Below are positions 37,788 through 51,710 of a stretch of 64,000 nucleotides of DNA, piece after piece (position 1 is the stretch's first letter; every line of letters begins with the position of its first letter). The translations under genes were made by a program, and so were the position numbers. The notes under the pieces are model-generated. The model had not been told where the DNA came from, did no database searches, and saw only the letters and a program-made list of their open reading frames with translations. The DNA comes from Membranipora membranacea (Eukaryota; Bryozoa; Gymnolaemata; Cheilostomatida; Membraniporidae). The stretch covers positions 20,336,001 through 20,400,000 of the forward strand of contig OU612075.1 of the NCBI GenBank assembly GCA_914767715.1. The letters are read 5' to 3'.

Positions 37788-40700
37788 TCAATAGCTGTCA
37801 TCTGATGAAAAGTCATAATCACATACGGGATCATTCATTTCGGGGCAATTATCGAAGGTATCGAAATTATCAAAGGTATCAAAATTATCAAATGCATCGA
37901 GATCTGACGTATCATCACTCAAAGAGTCCACATCGTCCAAGCCTCCTGCAAATGTATAATCAACATCATCTAGGAGATCAGCATAACCATCCGCTGTATC
38001 AGAATCAAAGGAGGATCCTAGGCTGCCGTCTGAGTCATTAAGTTGTGACTTCTTCATCGCCTGTTCCTCTTCCCACTTCTTTCGTCTCTCTTCTTTTGTC
38101 AATGTTTTGGCATCTATGGGGTTTTCTGTCTTCTGTTTTTCTTTCTTGGACTTTTGCTGAAGATTCTTTCTTTGCCTTCGCTTCCTGGTGAGAGATTTTT
38201 GCTGTTTTTGGTGGTGCTCTCGCTCTTTCATCGATAGTAACTCCAAATATCCATCTATACCTACCAGATAAAAATAGCTAGCAGGTCTAAAATGGCCATA
38301 CTCTGCATTGTGCAGGCATCGCAAATTGATAAAGGGTACAAAGAGCTTGACATAAATATCTTTATTCAGCCTCAAAAGTAAAGGGCATCAGACATCAGAC
38401 ACAACAACTGCATGGTAGGATTCAAATAACTTCTGAATACCAAAATCCTATTCAGAGACCAGCTGTCCTGTAATGTGATGCTACACAAATACACGAAGAC
38501 TATAACATACCTTTGTTAGCAACTCTCTTCAGAAAGCCAACTATTCGCTCCAGCTGGCAAGATTTATACTCAGAGAGCAGATTCACATTTTTGTTGAAAT
38601 ATACCGGCAGCGATTGAGCTGTCAAACAATTCCTCAGAGCAATCACCATGTCTACAAATCTACAATGAAACATTCTCTATATAGGGATGTGTAAGCTATT
38701 ATAGGTAGGCTAAGGGATGGGTGGATTTATAACAGAACACTGACAAACAAGCCGTGAAATTCGATGTAGACACTGGCATTGGTGAAAGCAAAAAACATAG
38801 CAAAGTCAGCTGGTGATTAGAATAGGTAGTTTGGGACAAACTCTCTGATTAGACCTAATCTCAAACTGCATAAAGGTCCCAAGATTCTTTTCCTTGTTCA
38901 CCAATGATAAATACAAAATTAGTCAACAGTTTAAAATTAAAGATGAATTCTTTGGCATGGCTAAACCAAGTTCTCAAACTCTGCCCAACTTGCTGGTAGT
39001 GACATCCCACATGCCTAGTTTATTGAACACATATAACTCTGCAAGCTAACAGTGAGAAAAAAAATTAAAACATAATTTCAAAGATTTTCGATCTAATTTT
39101 ATTCAAGGTTTGGATTTCTGTTGTTCTACGGGACCTATTCGGTCGTGAACGGCAAAAGATTGTTCCCTCTGCAGTGGGGAAGGGATATTGCAAAATCCGT
39201 CCACCACTGCAGAGGCAACAAACTTGTTCTAGGTTAGCCCAGAGACCACGATCACTTTTACTTTTGAACATTTGGATGCCCCGTTTCACCCACCTGTCTG
39301 CTATGTCATTGTCAGTCCACGTCCTCCCTGGGAAATCTGACAGAAACATCAGGATATTCTTGTATATGTATGTCTTCAGTAGCTTTAACTGAGATTGGTT
39401 AGCTTTCACGATCTTAAAAATTCTCAGTACTTTACGATGGATTCTACAAGATCGATGTCCAAAGTTAGCAATGTCACCAATGATTGAATAACCACAACAC
39501 CAACAGTAAGAGACGCCAGGATGTAGATAACTCGTTATGTACTCCCGATCATATGATAAATCGGAGACGTAGGTCATATTTGGTTTTATGTACTCACTGA
39601 TTTCCCTGATCAATTTTCCTCAGTTTTGCGACCTCACTTCTCGAGTAAGATTTCCTCCACAGCCGACCACTTTCCTCACTAAACATCTTCTGTTTATCGA
39701 TTGGCTTGGCGACAAAGTCACACTCCTCTAAGCCTCTATCTCCTTGGTCTGATGATTGTAGCCTGTTGAAATAATAATATCGAATATTTTGGGGCCACAT
39801 AAAACCAATCATATTTTATGCAACAATATGAAAGGAGCTAGCGACGGTATGTGTCAATATTGGAATTGATGTCTTTACAACCACATAGTAAAAATCTCTG
39901 TAAACTCTTTGTTTGACGTAACAAACCTGACATGTTTTTGATGTAAGCTGTTTACGATATCAAGTGAGAACGGAGCTATGTCTAAGGCGGGACATTCTAT
40001 CAATAGGGTGGTAGATGGTCCTCTGTGTACTCTTGTCACTTTGATCGCCGCAGACTTTTCTCCATCTTCTGACTTTGAGCTGAACAGTTTATTCTCAGTA
40101 GTTGTCTTCTTCTGATCGGAGGTTTTGTATGTAAACATAAGGGGACTTTTCTTTCTTAGAATTTTGTCTGTTTGACTCGTGAAGAATTTTCTTACCTGCA
40201 AAGAAAAACAGTCTCAATGCAAGTCAGTGTCAGCCAAAAGCCAAGCTGTGCAACTTGGCCGGTGCAACCCGGCTCATGCGCATGCAGCGTTGCTGCTGAT
40301 CTTGAACACAATGGTATGAAGCCAACTTACTAAAAGGAACTGGAACAAGAGAAGCATACCTTGAGAGAAGATAGATAATCATCATCATCCAAAAGCAGCT
40401 GCAAAAATACTTTTTCTTTTCTTGCACGTTTCTTTGGTTTCTCATCTTTAGAGGTCTTAGCTGCGAGAGTAGCATCAGTCTTGGGTTTTAGCTTTTTCTC
40501 ACCCAACCACTTGATGCTACAGAAGCCTGGATGTTCTTCTTCATTTTGTACCTGAGAGAAGTGAAAGCGAGAAAAGTGGGTTTCAAGTTTTTGGCCATCC
40601 TGCAAATGACTTGTTTTGCATGACATCCAACACCTCGAACCAGTTTGACCCTGAAAGTTTGAGCCTGTGTTGTGAACAGTTTAGATGAATGTGGTTACGC

Positions 40701-42061
40701 GTAATGTGAATGCTAGTAGAGATTGTGAGTATGAGGAATTTAGGTATTACTTTTGCTAGTCGTTTTCTTATGAACATGATGAGAGGACAACTACAATGTA
40801 TTACAAATATGTTAACAGTATGAATGATAACCCCTAGTTCATACATGAATGAACATGGATGATTAGGGAGAGTGAGTGAAGTATTAGTAGCAAGTAAAGA
40901 GCTTAGCTCGGGGACTCTTGATCCACCGAGAGAACTGAGCATGTCAAAAACGTTAATTGGAGCTGAAATATGTGGCAGCAGCACACAGATATCTAGGCAC
41001 ATATTCAGTATTAGATATTATTATAAAACACCAGAAAAACACCAGAAAAAACAACAAGAAAAACAACAACAACAGAAAATAACAACAAACAACAACAACA
41101 TCATCGCGTGATTGTGGTTGCGAGTTTATATCTTGTTCTGTTTATATTTTATATATGTTTTTCTATCATGACGTTGTCTCTCACCCATGTTTTTGTCTAT
41201 CTCTAGGTTCGATATCACCGTAACAAGACAGGTCGATCAGGATTAAATTACTTTGATGGTTGTCGATTCAGAGGTAGAATAGTGTAATTTTGTGAGTTGT
41301 ATATTTATATGAATTGAGCATTTGCCATTAACTAGTTGTTAGTGTACACCCCAAAGCGCACCATTTAGAGTGTTTCACCTGCATACTAGTTGCTCCCATT
41401 TCACTAGTCAGTGGAGGGGGAGCAACTCCGAGCTTGGTCTATACAAAACCTTACTATTCCTTTTAGAAAGCAGATCATGGGAAGAGGATGACAACGCTGC
41501 AAATTTCATTCTCATCACACCACTCACCCTCCATCTTCCTCTCCACACGTTCATATAGACCATGACATCAAAGTCACTGGCCTCCCCAGCCTGTAGTCTC
41601 TCGTAGGCGCTGCCTGCTCTGTACATCTTATATAGTATCTTGTGTGGTCTAAACTCTGATTGTAACAGCTTTAGTAACCAATTCACAATGTCTGAAAGCA
41701 TAGTATGGTAGCATAGCTGAATGAACAAGCATGGGTGAGCCAGATGTTTGACACAGATTGATTGTGTTGTTTGGGGTTAGAGGTAGTGATGTTTTGATGG
41801 ATGTGTACAGGCAGGCGGGAAGCAAGTTGGGCACTCAAGAGCCACAATCTTTACATACTGCACCAAAAGGTTCATTAAATTGCTTGAATTTAAACACTCA
41901 CCCTTTCTGATGTCAATGTCTTGAGGAGAGATTCTGGTTTCTTGCTCACAGATCTTATTCAGCTTCTGCTTCAGTCTTTCTTTCTCTTCATCTCTAAGTT
42001 TCCTATAACCAGCTCCACCGCTGGGGTCTATGACGAATCCCGCGCTAGAGGAGGTGGCCAT
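37788..42061 (-). CDS. MAB21/cGAS-like nucleotidyltransferase, paralogue 1
   Basis: Eight exons: 41902-42061, 41528-41691, 40360-40551, 39927-40195, 39598-39762, 39294-39443, 38511-38659, 37788-38260; 573 residues, all frames consistent. The nucleotidyltransferase signature is complete: G80-S81 (YRAGSAYERLQAGEAS), D93 and D95 (SDFDVMVYM), and third acidic residue D251 (APFSLDIVNS). The MAB21 C-terminal lobe follows (LWRKSYSRSEVAKLRK, HRKVLRIFKIVKANQSQLKL, LVNL-like VYFNKNVNLLSEYKS). The last exon is Lys/Arg-rich, then Asp-rich with repeated DNFDTF. cGAS-like receptors of this fold make cyclic dinucleotides on sensing nucleic acid; activity here is inferred from the intact residues. MAB21 proteins with no known catalysis are the alternative. 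An in-frame ATG at 42145 could add 28 residues; I chose 42061 because paralogue 2 starts there. Confidence 0.85.
39159..39232. mobile_element. Foldback element related to the one at 24245-24359
   Basis: Shares ttgttccctctg, agggatattgcaa and the 3' end aacttgttctagg with the insertion in receptor paralogue 3, and has 12-bp arms (cctctgcagtgg/ccactgcagagg). It lies in intron 6 of cGAS-like gene 1. Confidence 0.75.
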
Positions 42062-43551
42062 GGCTATAGCGAAGAGCAAAGAATTCAACTGTTTATTATC
42101 CAAATCAGGAAAGTGCGCTTCATAAGCATAAGAATCTATGGTCATTGGCAACTATCTCAATACAAAGTATGGCCCTCCCATGCGACAACCTGCAGCATAG
42201 CCAGTAGTTGTAGCAAGGAGCACTCCTTGGTTGTAGCTTTCCTTGACATGTCCTAAATGCTGCAGACAAGTCTGGCTATGCTGCAGATTATCAGCTAGTG
42301 GATACATAGTCTTATCTCAGCAGCCATATAAGGTTAACTGCAGCAATTTTGAGTGTGTAAAGTTGTCAATGCATACGATTAAATTATCCTGGTATAAAAA
42401 AGGATTGAAAAAACTTACCTTGAATCACAATATGATATCCTGTGGGCCCTTGGTTAAAATACAGAGTGATCGTAGTAGCACTAGTATTACAATTGATAAC
42501 TTGCACAGTGAAGTTTTTTGTACAGCCTGAAAATCAATTACTGATCAACACTTTTCAAACAAATCACAGGCGCATAGGAATAATATCAAAGTTCATTCAG
42601 CTGTGAAACTCAACAAACACTGATAAGGGGAATTCCCTGCTAAGCATGGGAATTCCCCTTATAATAAATTTGAGCATTGATTATCAAGGCGAACGATTGA
42701 TGGGTGCATATATAATGAATAGATGGCCTTATTGCTCTGTGAGACTCATCTAAAAACTGTCTTCTTACCACAGCTGTTTCTGGAATACATCAGGTTCACA
42801 GACAAGTTCAGATTTGTGGAAGGTGGATCGAATCTATACGTCATGAAGAACATATTTATCTATAATTTGATATATGTAAACCGGCTGAGCTTTTAACACA
42901 ATATAGCATTATAACTGCGCTAGAAACACTTGCAGTATGGGCCTGTGTGGTATTGTTATGAACTATTATAACGCATGTGTATATTCTAAAGGTTTGTGCA
43001 GCCATTTATTTATAGATAATTATATTTTTCAATTTTAATGACCCATAACTGACAAATATGTCAAATGCAGCCCACAAAAAAGAATATGGCTCTGTTGAGG
43101 ATGTAAGTAGCTAGATGCAGAGTCAAGGGGTAGCAAAAATGTTTATGGATTAGAATTTATGAGGAATTTTCAAAGTATCAGCCATACTAATTATCTACAC
43201 ATGATAAAAGAGAAGACAACTGAAAAACTATGCAACATATTTTGTAGTGTGGGAGCAGGGAGGGTGGGAAATACACACACATATAATATATATACTGATA
43301 TTCAACCAAGAACTTCTCTCCTTAAATTTCTACTCTGGAAAATAAACCCATCATCCTTTATAGTTATTCGCATACAAAGCACTTTCTGCTGAATTTGTAA
43401 CCCATGTCTCAAATGTATAAAATGCTGTGATGGTTTGAAGACAATATTACGGAATTAAACAGATTATATGATTTTTATAGAAAAAATCTTGTCTTCGCCA
43501 ATGATCCTGAGCACTCTATTAATGTCACAGACCATCTAAGTCTGTGATCCA
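42062..43551. other. Intergenic with two inverted repeats
   Basis: No gene is seen. A perfect 15-bp inverted repeat with a 10-bp loop lies at 42623-42662 (ataaggggaattccc). Another pair of 15-bp arms (ctgcagcatagccag) is at 42190-42204 and 42272-42286, spanning the 5' flank of cGAS-like gene 1. Confidence 0.65.
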
Positions 43552-46500
43552 CTAAAGAGTGACTCGTATGAACAAACAATTCACAAGCATAAGAACAATA
43601 GAGCTAGTATAGAAGCTAGATCCAGAGATGACATCAGCGCAGTGACTTGTGTCTCGCCCGATACAGGCGGCGTAGGCCATGCCGTGAGGGATGAACGTCT
43701 GTTCATGTACACCAGTGAATAGATGTGACATCGGTCCTGAGGCAAATATCTGAACGTCTTCAGCTCCGTGTGTCTCATAGTACAGCGGAAACGGAGATTC
43801 ATATGTTCTATCAATGGCTAAAATAATTCATATTCCTTTAAAGTGCTCGAAGTGACAGTGTCAGAAACAGCAAAACACTGCAGCCATTTCTCAAAAACGT
43901 AAACTATAATAACATATAAAGTAATAATATAATATATATTTGAAAACTCATTAATTATATTATATCAAGTCTTACTTACAGAAATATTCATCAGTGTAGT
44001 TTTTTTTGCTGGTGCTGTTAACATAGCCAGGACCATTACCATAGGATATTATCGAGTACATATTGCCGTTGTTATCTTTTGGGTCAGCATATGGGTTATC
44101 TACTACAGATAAAATACTCTGATTCCGTGTCGCATATCCTGAAATAGATTTGAACACATTATCATAAACTAATATTACTATATTAGACAATATCAATTCT
44201 TCCACCTTCAATGACATACCACAACTTATTATTTATAATGTTTTTTTTGTGGCTTGTTCTGAAAAACATTTTAAACAAATGACATTTATGCCAATAATGT
44301 ATATACACAAATGTATACATGTCATTTCATCTGTATGAAAAAATGCACATACTGTTTGACTGTCAGATACCCTAGAGGTGTGCATACTAACAAGGAGTAT
44401 TTAATTTAGCTAGTTAGGGGGTGACTAAATGGGAGCTAGCACCAAACTTTGCTATGCTGAGGTGGAGCCTATATAAATTAAAGGTGGTGAGCAAGTGTTA
44501 GCTAGCCTTCAATTTAGACATATGTGAAATGGCGAACTTTTCTGTTGTGAATACTTTTCTCCTCTAGCGTATGTACAATGAGAAAAGCAGACCTGAACAG
44601 ACAGACAGACCTGGACAGACAGACAGACCTGGACAGACAGACAGACCTGGACAGACAGACAGACCTGGACAGACAGACAGACCTGGACAGGAGCAGTTCC
44701 AAGGAGGAGACATTAAGAAGGCTATGTGAAGAACAAGAAAGCTATCTGTGTATAAACATACCGCCGATAGCGAATGGATGGCTATGATCAGCGCTGACTA
44801 TAACAAGAGTATCATCTGACGATGTCATCTCCATTACTTTACCTACAGCTGAATCGAAAGCCAAGCCTTCCTCCAGGGCATATCGAGCTCGATTCAGATG
44901 GTGTCCCATATCAATGTTGGCTCCTGTTCATAAAGTGTAATATGTAAAAGTTAATGGGATATTTAAGTTATATTCAAATATTTTTGTGATCAAGTAAAGT
45001 TGAAGGTTTCACCAGAACAAATAAAGGAATAAGGCACCAGACTTTACTAATAATTGTTCTGAGTACAATTAGTTATCAGTAAATATCCAGAGAGACAATA
45101 AAATCAGGATGACAATATATTCACAGTGCACTCAAGATCAAGCATGACTAAATTTGCAAGCATTTAGAGTTTTGAGCCGCCGCGAGTTCACCAAATTAGA
45201 TCGAAATTGATCTAAGTGTACTCGGCATCTCATACCACCGAACTTTGTCCTAATTAAACCAAGTTTGAATTAAGCTGCATTAGAATGCATTCAGTATTGG
45301 CTGAAGGGGCCATAATTCTGTGTTTGAATTGACAGGAGTTCTGAATTCTAGAGTATGTAGTGTAACAAAATGAAAACAAGGCTTCAAGTATGGCATTTGA
45401 TTTGCTGTGCCTCAGTGTTTTCTCACAATAACATCTATGGCGACTATGAGTCGTTGAAAAAGATCGGTTTTGTTCCATATCACCCAAATTGTAACAATTC
45501 TAGCATATTGGCCCTTCAATGAGAACCCACCTTCAACAAACAGATAAAATCCCTTCGGATTTTTGCTGAGTATTTTTATAGCTTTTTCAGTCATTTCCTC
45601 GACTGAAGGTTCAGTTTTATTGACTTGTCTGTCCACTTCTTCCTGCATTCTCTGGTAAGAGAAGAGTCCCAGAAGGTAGTCTGTGTTAGCATCATTAGCC
45701 TCATCAAACCCTCTCTGCTCTGTCACATACCTCGCCATTCTACCTCTACTTTTCTGTGATTCTAACCATATCTGGCATCAAATATTACAAACACATACAG
45801 CACTAGGCATAAATACCGCATAGATGATAAGGGGGGAACAATTTCTAATACTTTGCATAATTTTTACACAGAAGTGCTATAAATGTCTCATTGTAGGAAT
45901 GTTGCATAACTACCGCAGAACAAGCTGCCAGACTAAATATTGCTTTGGTCTTTACAACATTCTTATATTTCTATCTGTACTTATTAAAAATCTTATCAGT
46001 CTTGGAGCTGTTAATGCCACTAGCAGAGATGATACTATTATATTAGTATTGATTACTTTAATATCTTTGGCTTTTGACAATTTCTTCAAGAACATCCTCA
46101 AACCTCTGACTGACCTCTGGAGATGGTGATGAATGAGTTAATGATAGGAATTAACAACACCAGGCGTACAGGAATCCTATATCCCTATGGGACTTTTGGT
46201 TGTGAAATTATGGGGGGGGGGGTATAAAGTATGACTATTAGAATTATGTAGGCTATCCATCTATTTTGGTCAACATCCTACAAGTTAAAATTCATGACAT
46301 GAATGTATTTGCAGATTTGGATTGTAACTTACGTCAGCCAAGTTTTTGCCATCAGTTCTTCCACCAAAAATAGTGGGATCCTCAAGATCAGCTGTGTCAT
46401 TGGGGAAAAAATAATATCTCCCACCACCTAACAGAACCTGGAACAAATGAGTCTCCGGATAAGTGTACTAGATGACCTTTTATACAATATGATGATAATT

Positions 46501-49500
46501 TCATGTGCAAACCAAAATGTAAGGGTGTTGTTAACAATTTTTCCGAAATGCAATATAGAAAATAAAAACATATTATGGGATTTTCAACAATTCTTGAATT
46601 TATTTTGAAATATGATCACAGGACTGTATGACAGAGTCTGCTTCCCATGGTCTGTGTCCAGATTCAGTGAAATGGTCTGTGTCCAGATTCAGTGAAATGG
46701 TCTGTGTCCAGATTCAGTGAAATGGTCTGTGTCCAGATTCAGTGAAATGGTCTGTGTCCAGTTTCAGTGAAATGGTCTGTGTCCAGATTCAGTGAAATGG
46801 TCTGTGTCCAGATTCAGTGAAATGGTCTGTGTCCAGATTCAGTGAAATGGTCTGTGTCCAGATTCAGTGAAATGTTCTTTGATTTACCATCATATCAGCC
46901 TCAATTAATCAGCAACTAGGCCGACAAACAAAGTAATTGCGGTCTTTGTTCATGCAAAGCCTAACAGCACACATACCTGTATATCTAAGTTGTCCTCCAC
47001 TAGCTGTCTGGTGATATCTTTACACCGACCTGTGGGATCGTCAGCGAGCACTTCACCATCGGTTCTCCAGTTTCTGTGAGCAGCGTGAGCGTATGCTGAT
47101 GATGGAGAGGCGCCCACCAGTGCATCTGTACTGACTATCCCAACTGACTTGCCTACAACAAGATACATTACAGTTCTCACAAGTTTGGTGAATGCAAAAT
47201 AAGGTTTCGAGTACCAAACCAGATTAATAAAGCAAACCACCTTAAGATGACTGATAAATTAAATAGAATTTCTTATCAAGTATTGGTTCTGATAAGAGAA
47301 AAGGACCCTTGTTGATTGTGGATGGACAGCATAGAAACCTTGGCTTCAGCTCATCCAATATTATTTATATGCAGAAGCTTTCCCATGTCTAAAAAATTTT
47401 CCTGCTTTATACCTCTGCGTTGAAAATAATATGAATCGCGAGTCAAAGATGACAGCCCTAGTTCAATTTAACCTTCAATTCTAAGGGTCACTGAGAAAAT
47501 CTTGGCAGGTCTCAACATCCTATTTATTCAGGATGGATCAATTCTGTCATATTGAATAGCACATATTATGCAAATAAAGCATTCCATTCCATTAAATTAT
47601 TCCAGGGATCAATATTTTAGTTATGATTTCGACACATTTGACAATAATATTATATGACGTTATAATAAAAAATCTTCCATTTAGAGAAATTTCAACTCAT
47701 CTTAAACTCTATTTCCTGGTAGTCGACATCTGCGCAATCACCTAGGCCATTCCATTCGCCTGCGCCAGTTACTCAATTACTTATGGCCTATCCGGAAGGT
47801 AATTGAGATTAAGCTATGTTTTCATTAGGGGCGTACACCGATCCTACAACAGAGGTTCAACTTACCAGCCTCGAGAGCCCAGTCTAAGATAGATTTTACT
47901 TTAGCCGATTCCACTGATGAACAGTTCTTTCTGATTACTGTGTCGTCTACTCCGACAGCCTCATACTTAGTCTTTACACCAGTGTGGTAGGCTGTACCGC
48001 TGGCAGCTGAGTCTACTGTCATCAAGTCTGTCGCATACGTCTGCAAAAGAAGAATAAAAATAATATACTCTAAAAAAACTGCTCCACAAGATCATTACCT
48101 GCTGAGCCATCTCACATCCATTTATCATAAATTGTATTCCTATACTCATTCATTTATTTTGGAAGATTGGTAAAAGAATACATTGTTATGCCTATTTTTT
48201 CTGAAAATCTTTCGGCAGATTTGATCTCTTCTTCACTTTGATAAACATTGGCATACCATGGTGGTTAATGTTTTGAACCTTCGCCAGGGATGCTGCTAGT
48301 GGCATTCCATTATCAGCCATAGACTACCCATATAGTTGGTTGGGTTGTTGGTGATATTGGGATGCCACCACCAGCACTCCGAGTTAGGATTAAGATACCA
48401 CATACATGTGTCTGTGGCCATAATGTAAAATACACGTTGTTGTATTGGGATGTTTTCTTGAACCAATGACCCAATGAGTATTTATAATCTTTGCTTGAAC
48501 CAATGAATATTTATAATCTTTGCTTGAACTGCAAAATTAATTATTAATTATCGAATTATTATTATCTCCTGTGTGGTTATGCAGCAACCTGCTGGTGTAA
48601 ATTGTCAAGTGTCTTGTCAGTATTAATTAAAAATTTGACAAATTGTTTAAATTTGTGGCATCAGGTCAGGTCAGGTCATGTCGCCAGCAAAACCATGAGG
48701 CCAAATTTGTTGTGACCTCACTCAGATTACTGCAGAATTCATATTATCATTGCCTTAGTCATGTTGTCATTACCTTAGAGAAGCAAGTAGAAGCAGGACG
48801 CATTTTCTCTCTCGTTATTTTACTCTCTGCACATTTAATCAGAAAAATGTACGTTACTTTTCACTGTAGAAACCTGATGGATCAACTAGTATTAGATCGA
48901 TACACACCTATTAGATCGAGAAGTGACCTAACCAGTCACCATTTGTAAGTTGAATAATGTATTAAGAATTAATTAAGTAACATTTTTATCGTAACAGTGT
49001 AATTATCACCCCTTCTATCATAGGTTAATTAATGCTGCTAAAGGATGCAATGTTTGTGAAGTATTTTTTGCCTTGATTGGTTGGTTAAATTGTTATTCAA
49101 TTCTGAGAATTTTCTTCATGGCATTTTTGTGGCTTTTATTTTGTCAATTTTTATGTACTTTCTTTGATTGCTGTATTTACCTATGTTTTAGGGTACAATA
49201 AATAAAATGATTCGTTGCCAAACTTCTTGATCCGATACAGTTGTATCTTATGCCGTTTCGAACTCACAATGGTTCACACTCTGCAAACTAAATAAACAGG
49301 ATGGCAGATGTTATAAGATATATGATTGTGATCAGTTGATGATATTTTGCGATCATCTGCAGAGGATGTTTTATGGTATACCTTACTCATCCCGACACTT
49401 GGAAACTTGTCCCAGGAGAGGACAGCATCTGATGCTCCGCCCCAACCATCCTTCTGACCGCGATAAATACGTATTCCTGCAATATGAACAACAATGAAAA

Positions 49501-50348
49501 GTGAGGATCCTACACCAATCAAAAAATTTGTCCGTGCAGTTTTATTAAATCATTTTCCAGGGGCAACAATTTTTCATTATAGGAATTATTCTTCGAGTGA
49601 TAGTTGAATATGGCTTGAGGTTACCTGATACCCAAAAACATTTTGCAAAAAATCTCTTACAGATTCAGTTTAATTTAAGTTCAAGGCTAATCTTACCTGA
49701 GGTTGATGTGACGCCCATTCCATCCCCGATCGCCAGCACAAGATTCTTGGCTACACCTGTATTGCGGGGTTGCAGCGCCTTCTTCAACTCGGCATCATTC
49801 ATCTGGTTCCAGTAATCCTGATCTGAGTAAACGTCAAAAGGTTAGATATGACAGTATGCATATTGCGGGGACCTTTACATTTCTTACAGTGTCACATAGC
49901 CACAAATCTTGTGATATCAATTAGAGAATCCATTGTAATTTCTAAAATTAGTTTTAATTTTAACGTTTTGAGTGTTCAGTCATCTAGTGCACCGCATATC
50001 ACAATTAACAAATTTGTTTTGACACAAGCTTGAAAACAATAAAAAAAATGGAGGATAAAACAAATCTAGGCAGCAAAAGGTTTGTTAGCTTGTTGCAAGC
50101 CCCAGAAAAAAGTAGTAGCAATCTTTACTGTTTGGACCAGAGCACTAAAAGTGGAATGGCCTTGTCCACATTGCTATCTTGTTTCTGTTGTAGGGTTAGA
50201 GTTCAGCGTAACCATAGAAATACCATATCATATCAAATAGTACTTCAATGTTGATAATTGATATAAACTTACCCCATGCTTGAGTGGAGAATGCATGGCT
50301 TACAGCGGATAGGATGAGAAATAGGGAATATAAATGACCTAACGCCAT
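43552..50348 (-). CDS. Alkaline phosphatase, secreted and probably GPI-anchored
   Basis: Ten exons: 50273-50348, 49697-49822, 49382-49476, 47866-48040, 46977-47152, 46333-46437, 45531-45771, 44762-44923, 43980-44138, 43552-43817; 526 residues, the usual length for animal tissue alkaline phosphatases. Phosphomonoesterase at the cell surface. Seen: signal peptide MALGHLYSLFLILSAVSHAF; metal ligand D59 in AIGDGMGV; nucleophile S110 in TVDSAASGTAYHTGVK; ASPSSAYAHAAHRNW; VLLGGGRYYF; zinc/magnesium ligands in IDMGHH (D336, H340) and SADHSH (D377, H378); C-terminal ETHGAEDVQIFA and IPHGMAYAACIG. The last about 22 residues are hydrophobic (SSIVLMLVNCLFI), fitting a GPI-addition signal. Intron 5 has a 25-bp tandem array, intron 8 an 18-bp array. 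A noncoding 5' leader exon seems to end at 50858 (donor GTAAG), joined to the ATG exon beginning at 50364. Confidence 0.92.
44588..44695. repeat. 18-bp tandem repeat in intron 8 of alkaline phosphatase
   Basis: Six copies of acctggacagacagacag, the first with one change (acctgaacag). Confidence 0.9.
46649..46875. repeat. 25-bp tandem array in intron 5 of alkaline phosphatase
   Basis: Nine copies of tggtctgtgtccagattcag plus tgaaa, one with gtttcag instead of gattcag. The duplicated segment at about 55327 has a single copy. Confidence 0.93.
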
Positions 50349-51140
50349 CTGCTCAAGCTTTTCTCTACAATTTGAAAAATAAAAGTTTGATATTAATTAT
50401 GTTAGTTTGGCACTAGGGTTGTTCTCCAAAGATCACCTCATGAAAAGTTAGGACTAAATCTTTCTGAATCTATCACTGTAGTGTTCAGAGATAATCTGTT
50501 GGAGCTGATGCAACTGGGTGTAGTAAAAATTAATTCACACTGATCGGTTGGTCGTGTTGAGCTGTTACATATCATGTGAAGAGGGTGTAAGACAAAGCTC
50601 AACCATAATGGCTGAATTATTGTTTGGCGATTGTGTAACTTTCACCAAATCATCTGTGTATCACGCTCCGCCGTCAGGTATCTACAGTTATACAATCTAA
50701 TCCTTGACAAAGTTTATTTTAGCTTGCAGTTTAAATGACGATAACCAAATGGCCAGTTTCAGGTTCAAATAATACCATTCAACAAATAATAGAACTATGA
50801 CACATGAAGCAAACCAAAAAATATAATGAGCTTAGAACTGCTTAAAAATGATCTTACCTGAAAGTTCTATCAAGCGATTGATAGTGAGCTGGTGGGAGTG
50901 AGACTGCTAAGCTGGAACTCACGAGTTTGTATGATTATAGCTTCAACACACTAAGCAGTATTCTAACATGGGAGTAATATTATCGGATGTGTATTGATAT
51001 AACTCTCAATATACTAGCTTCCTAGTTCTACTGATCACAGGTTGAGAACAGCTGAATTAATCTAATAATGAATCAGCCCGGTAATAATAAACAGTCACAG
51101 CCCTGGCTGTAATCAAAACTAATTTAAACCCACAAGCTGC

Positions 51141-51147
51141 TTATATA
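51141..51147 (-). promoter_or_regulatory. TATA box candidate for alkaline phosphatase
   Basis: TATATAA on the minus strand about 285 bases before the end of the inferred leader exon (donor at 50858). Confidence 0.4.
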
Positions 51148-51596
51148 AGCATCAAGTCACAGATGAACCCAAGTAACTTATACTGGATCGATGATAAACA
51201 CTGTAACAGTTGTTATAATCAACTCTGGAGTGTTGCCAGTTAACAAAATCGGTGACATCCATCTACTAACACCACATCTGCATATCATTTGGTGGTGTCA
51301 TAAAATGACACTTAGGCCTACTTCCTTCTAGCAAAACAACTGTACTAAGAATAACTATTGTGCGTCTGATTTAAAAAGACAAGGTCATTTCCATTGTGGA
51401 TTTTTGTGGTGAAAGAACATAAAAGCAAAACAACAACAATATTAAAAAGCAGCGAATTAAAGCCTCAGCAGCATGTTTTGATTAGAGAATAGATAATAAA
51501 ACATTTAGAGGAATGCACTTCATGTCAGGTATAATTTTATAACGAAGTTTAAAATTTACATGTTATGTTATTGCAATGCGAGCATTATCCAATGCA

Positions 51597-51710
51597 TGAT
51601 CAAGTTTGATCCATTTTGCCAGTGTTGCAGTCTCCCCCCTCTACTGACGCGACGAAGTCGATAACATGCCCCCTCATCTAACACAGGCAAAATAGATCAA
51701 AATTGATCTA
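51597..51710. mobile_element. MITE-like element, older copy
   Basis: Imperfect inverted arms (gatcaagtttgatccatttt and aaaatagatcaaaattgatc) match the ends of the element at 58090-58213, so both belong to one family. Confidence 0.65.

Noticed and set aside
44514-44787. Repetitive frames on both strands over the 18-bp array
   Set aside because: Tandem repeats of a unit divisible by three stay open in several frames; the array lies in an intron.
46649-46875. CRISPR-like array
   Set aside because: The units are directly adjacent with no spacers, in an animal intron, so this is a minisatellite.
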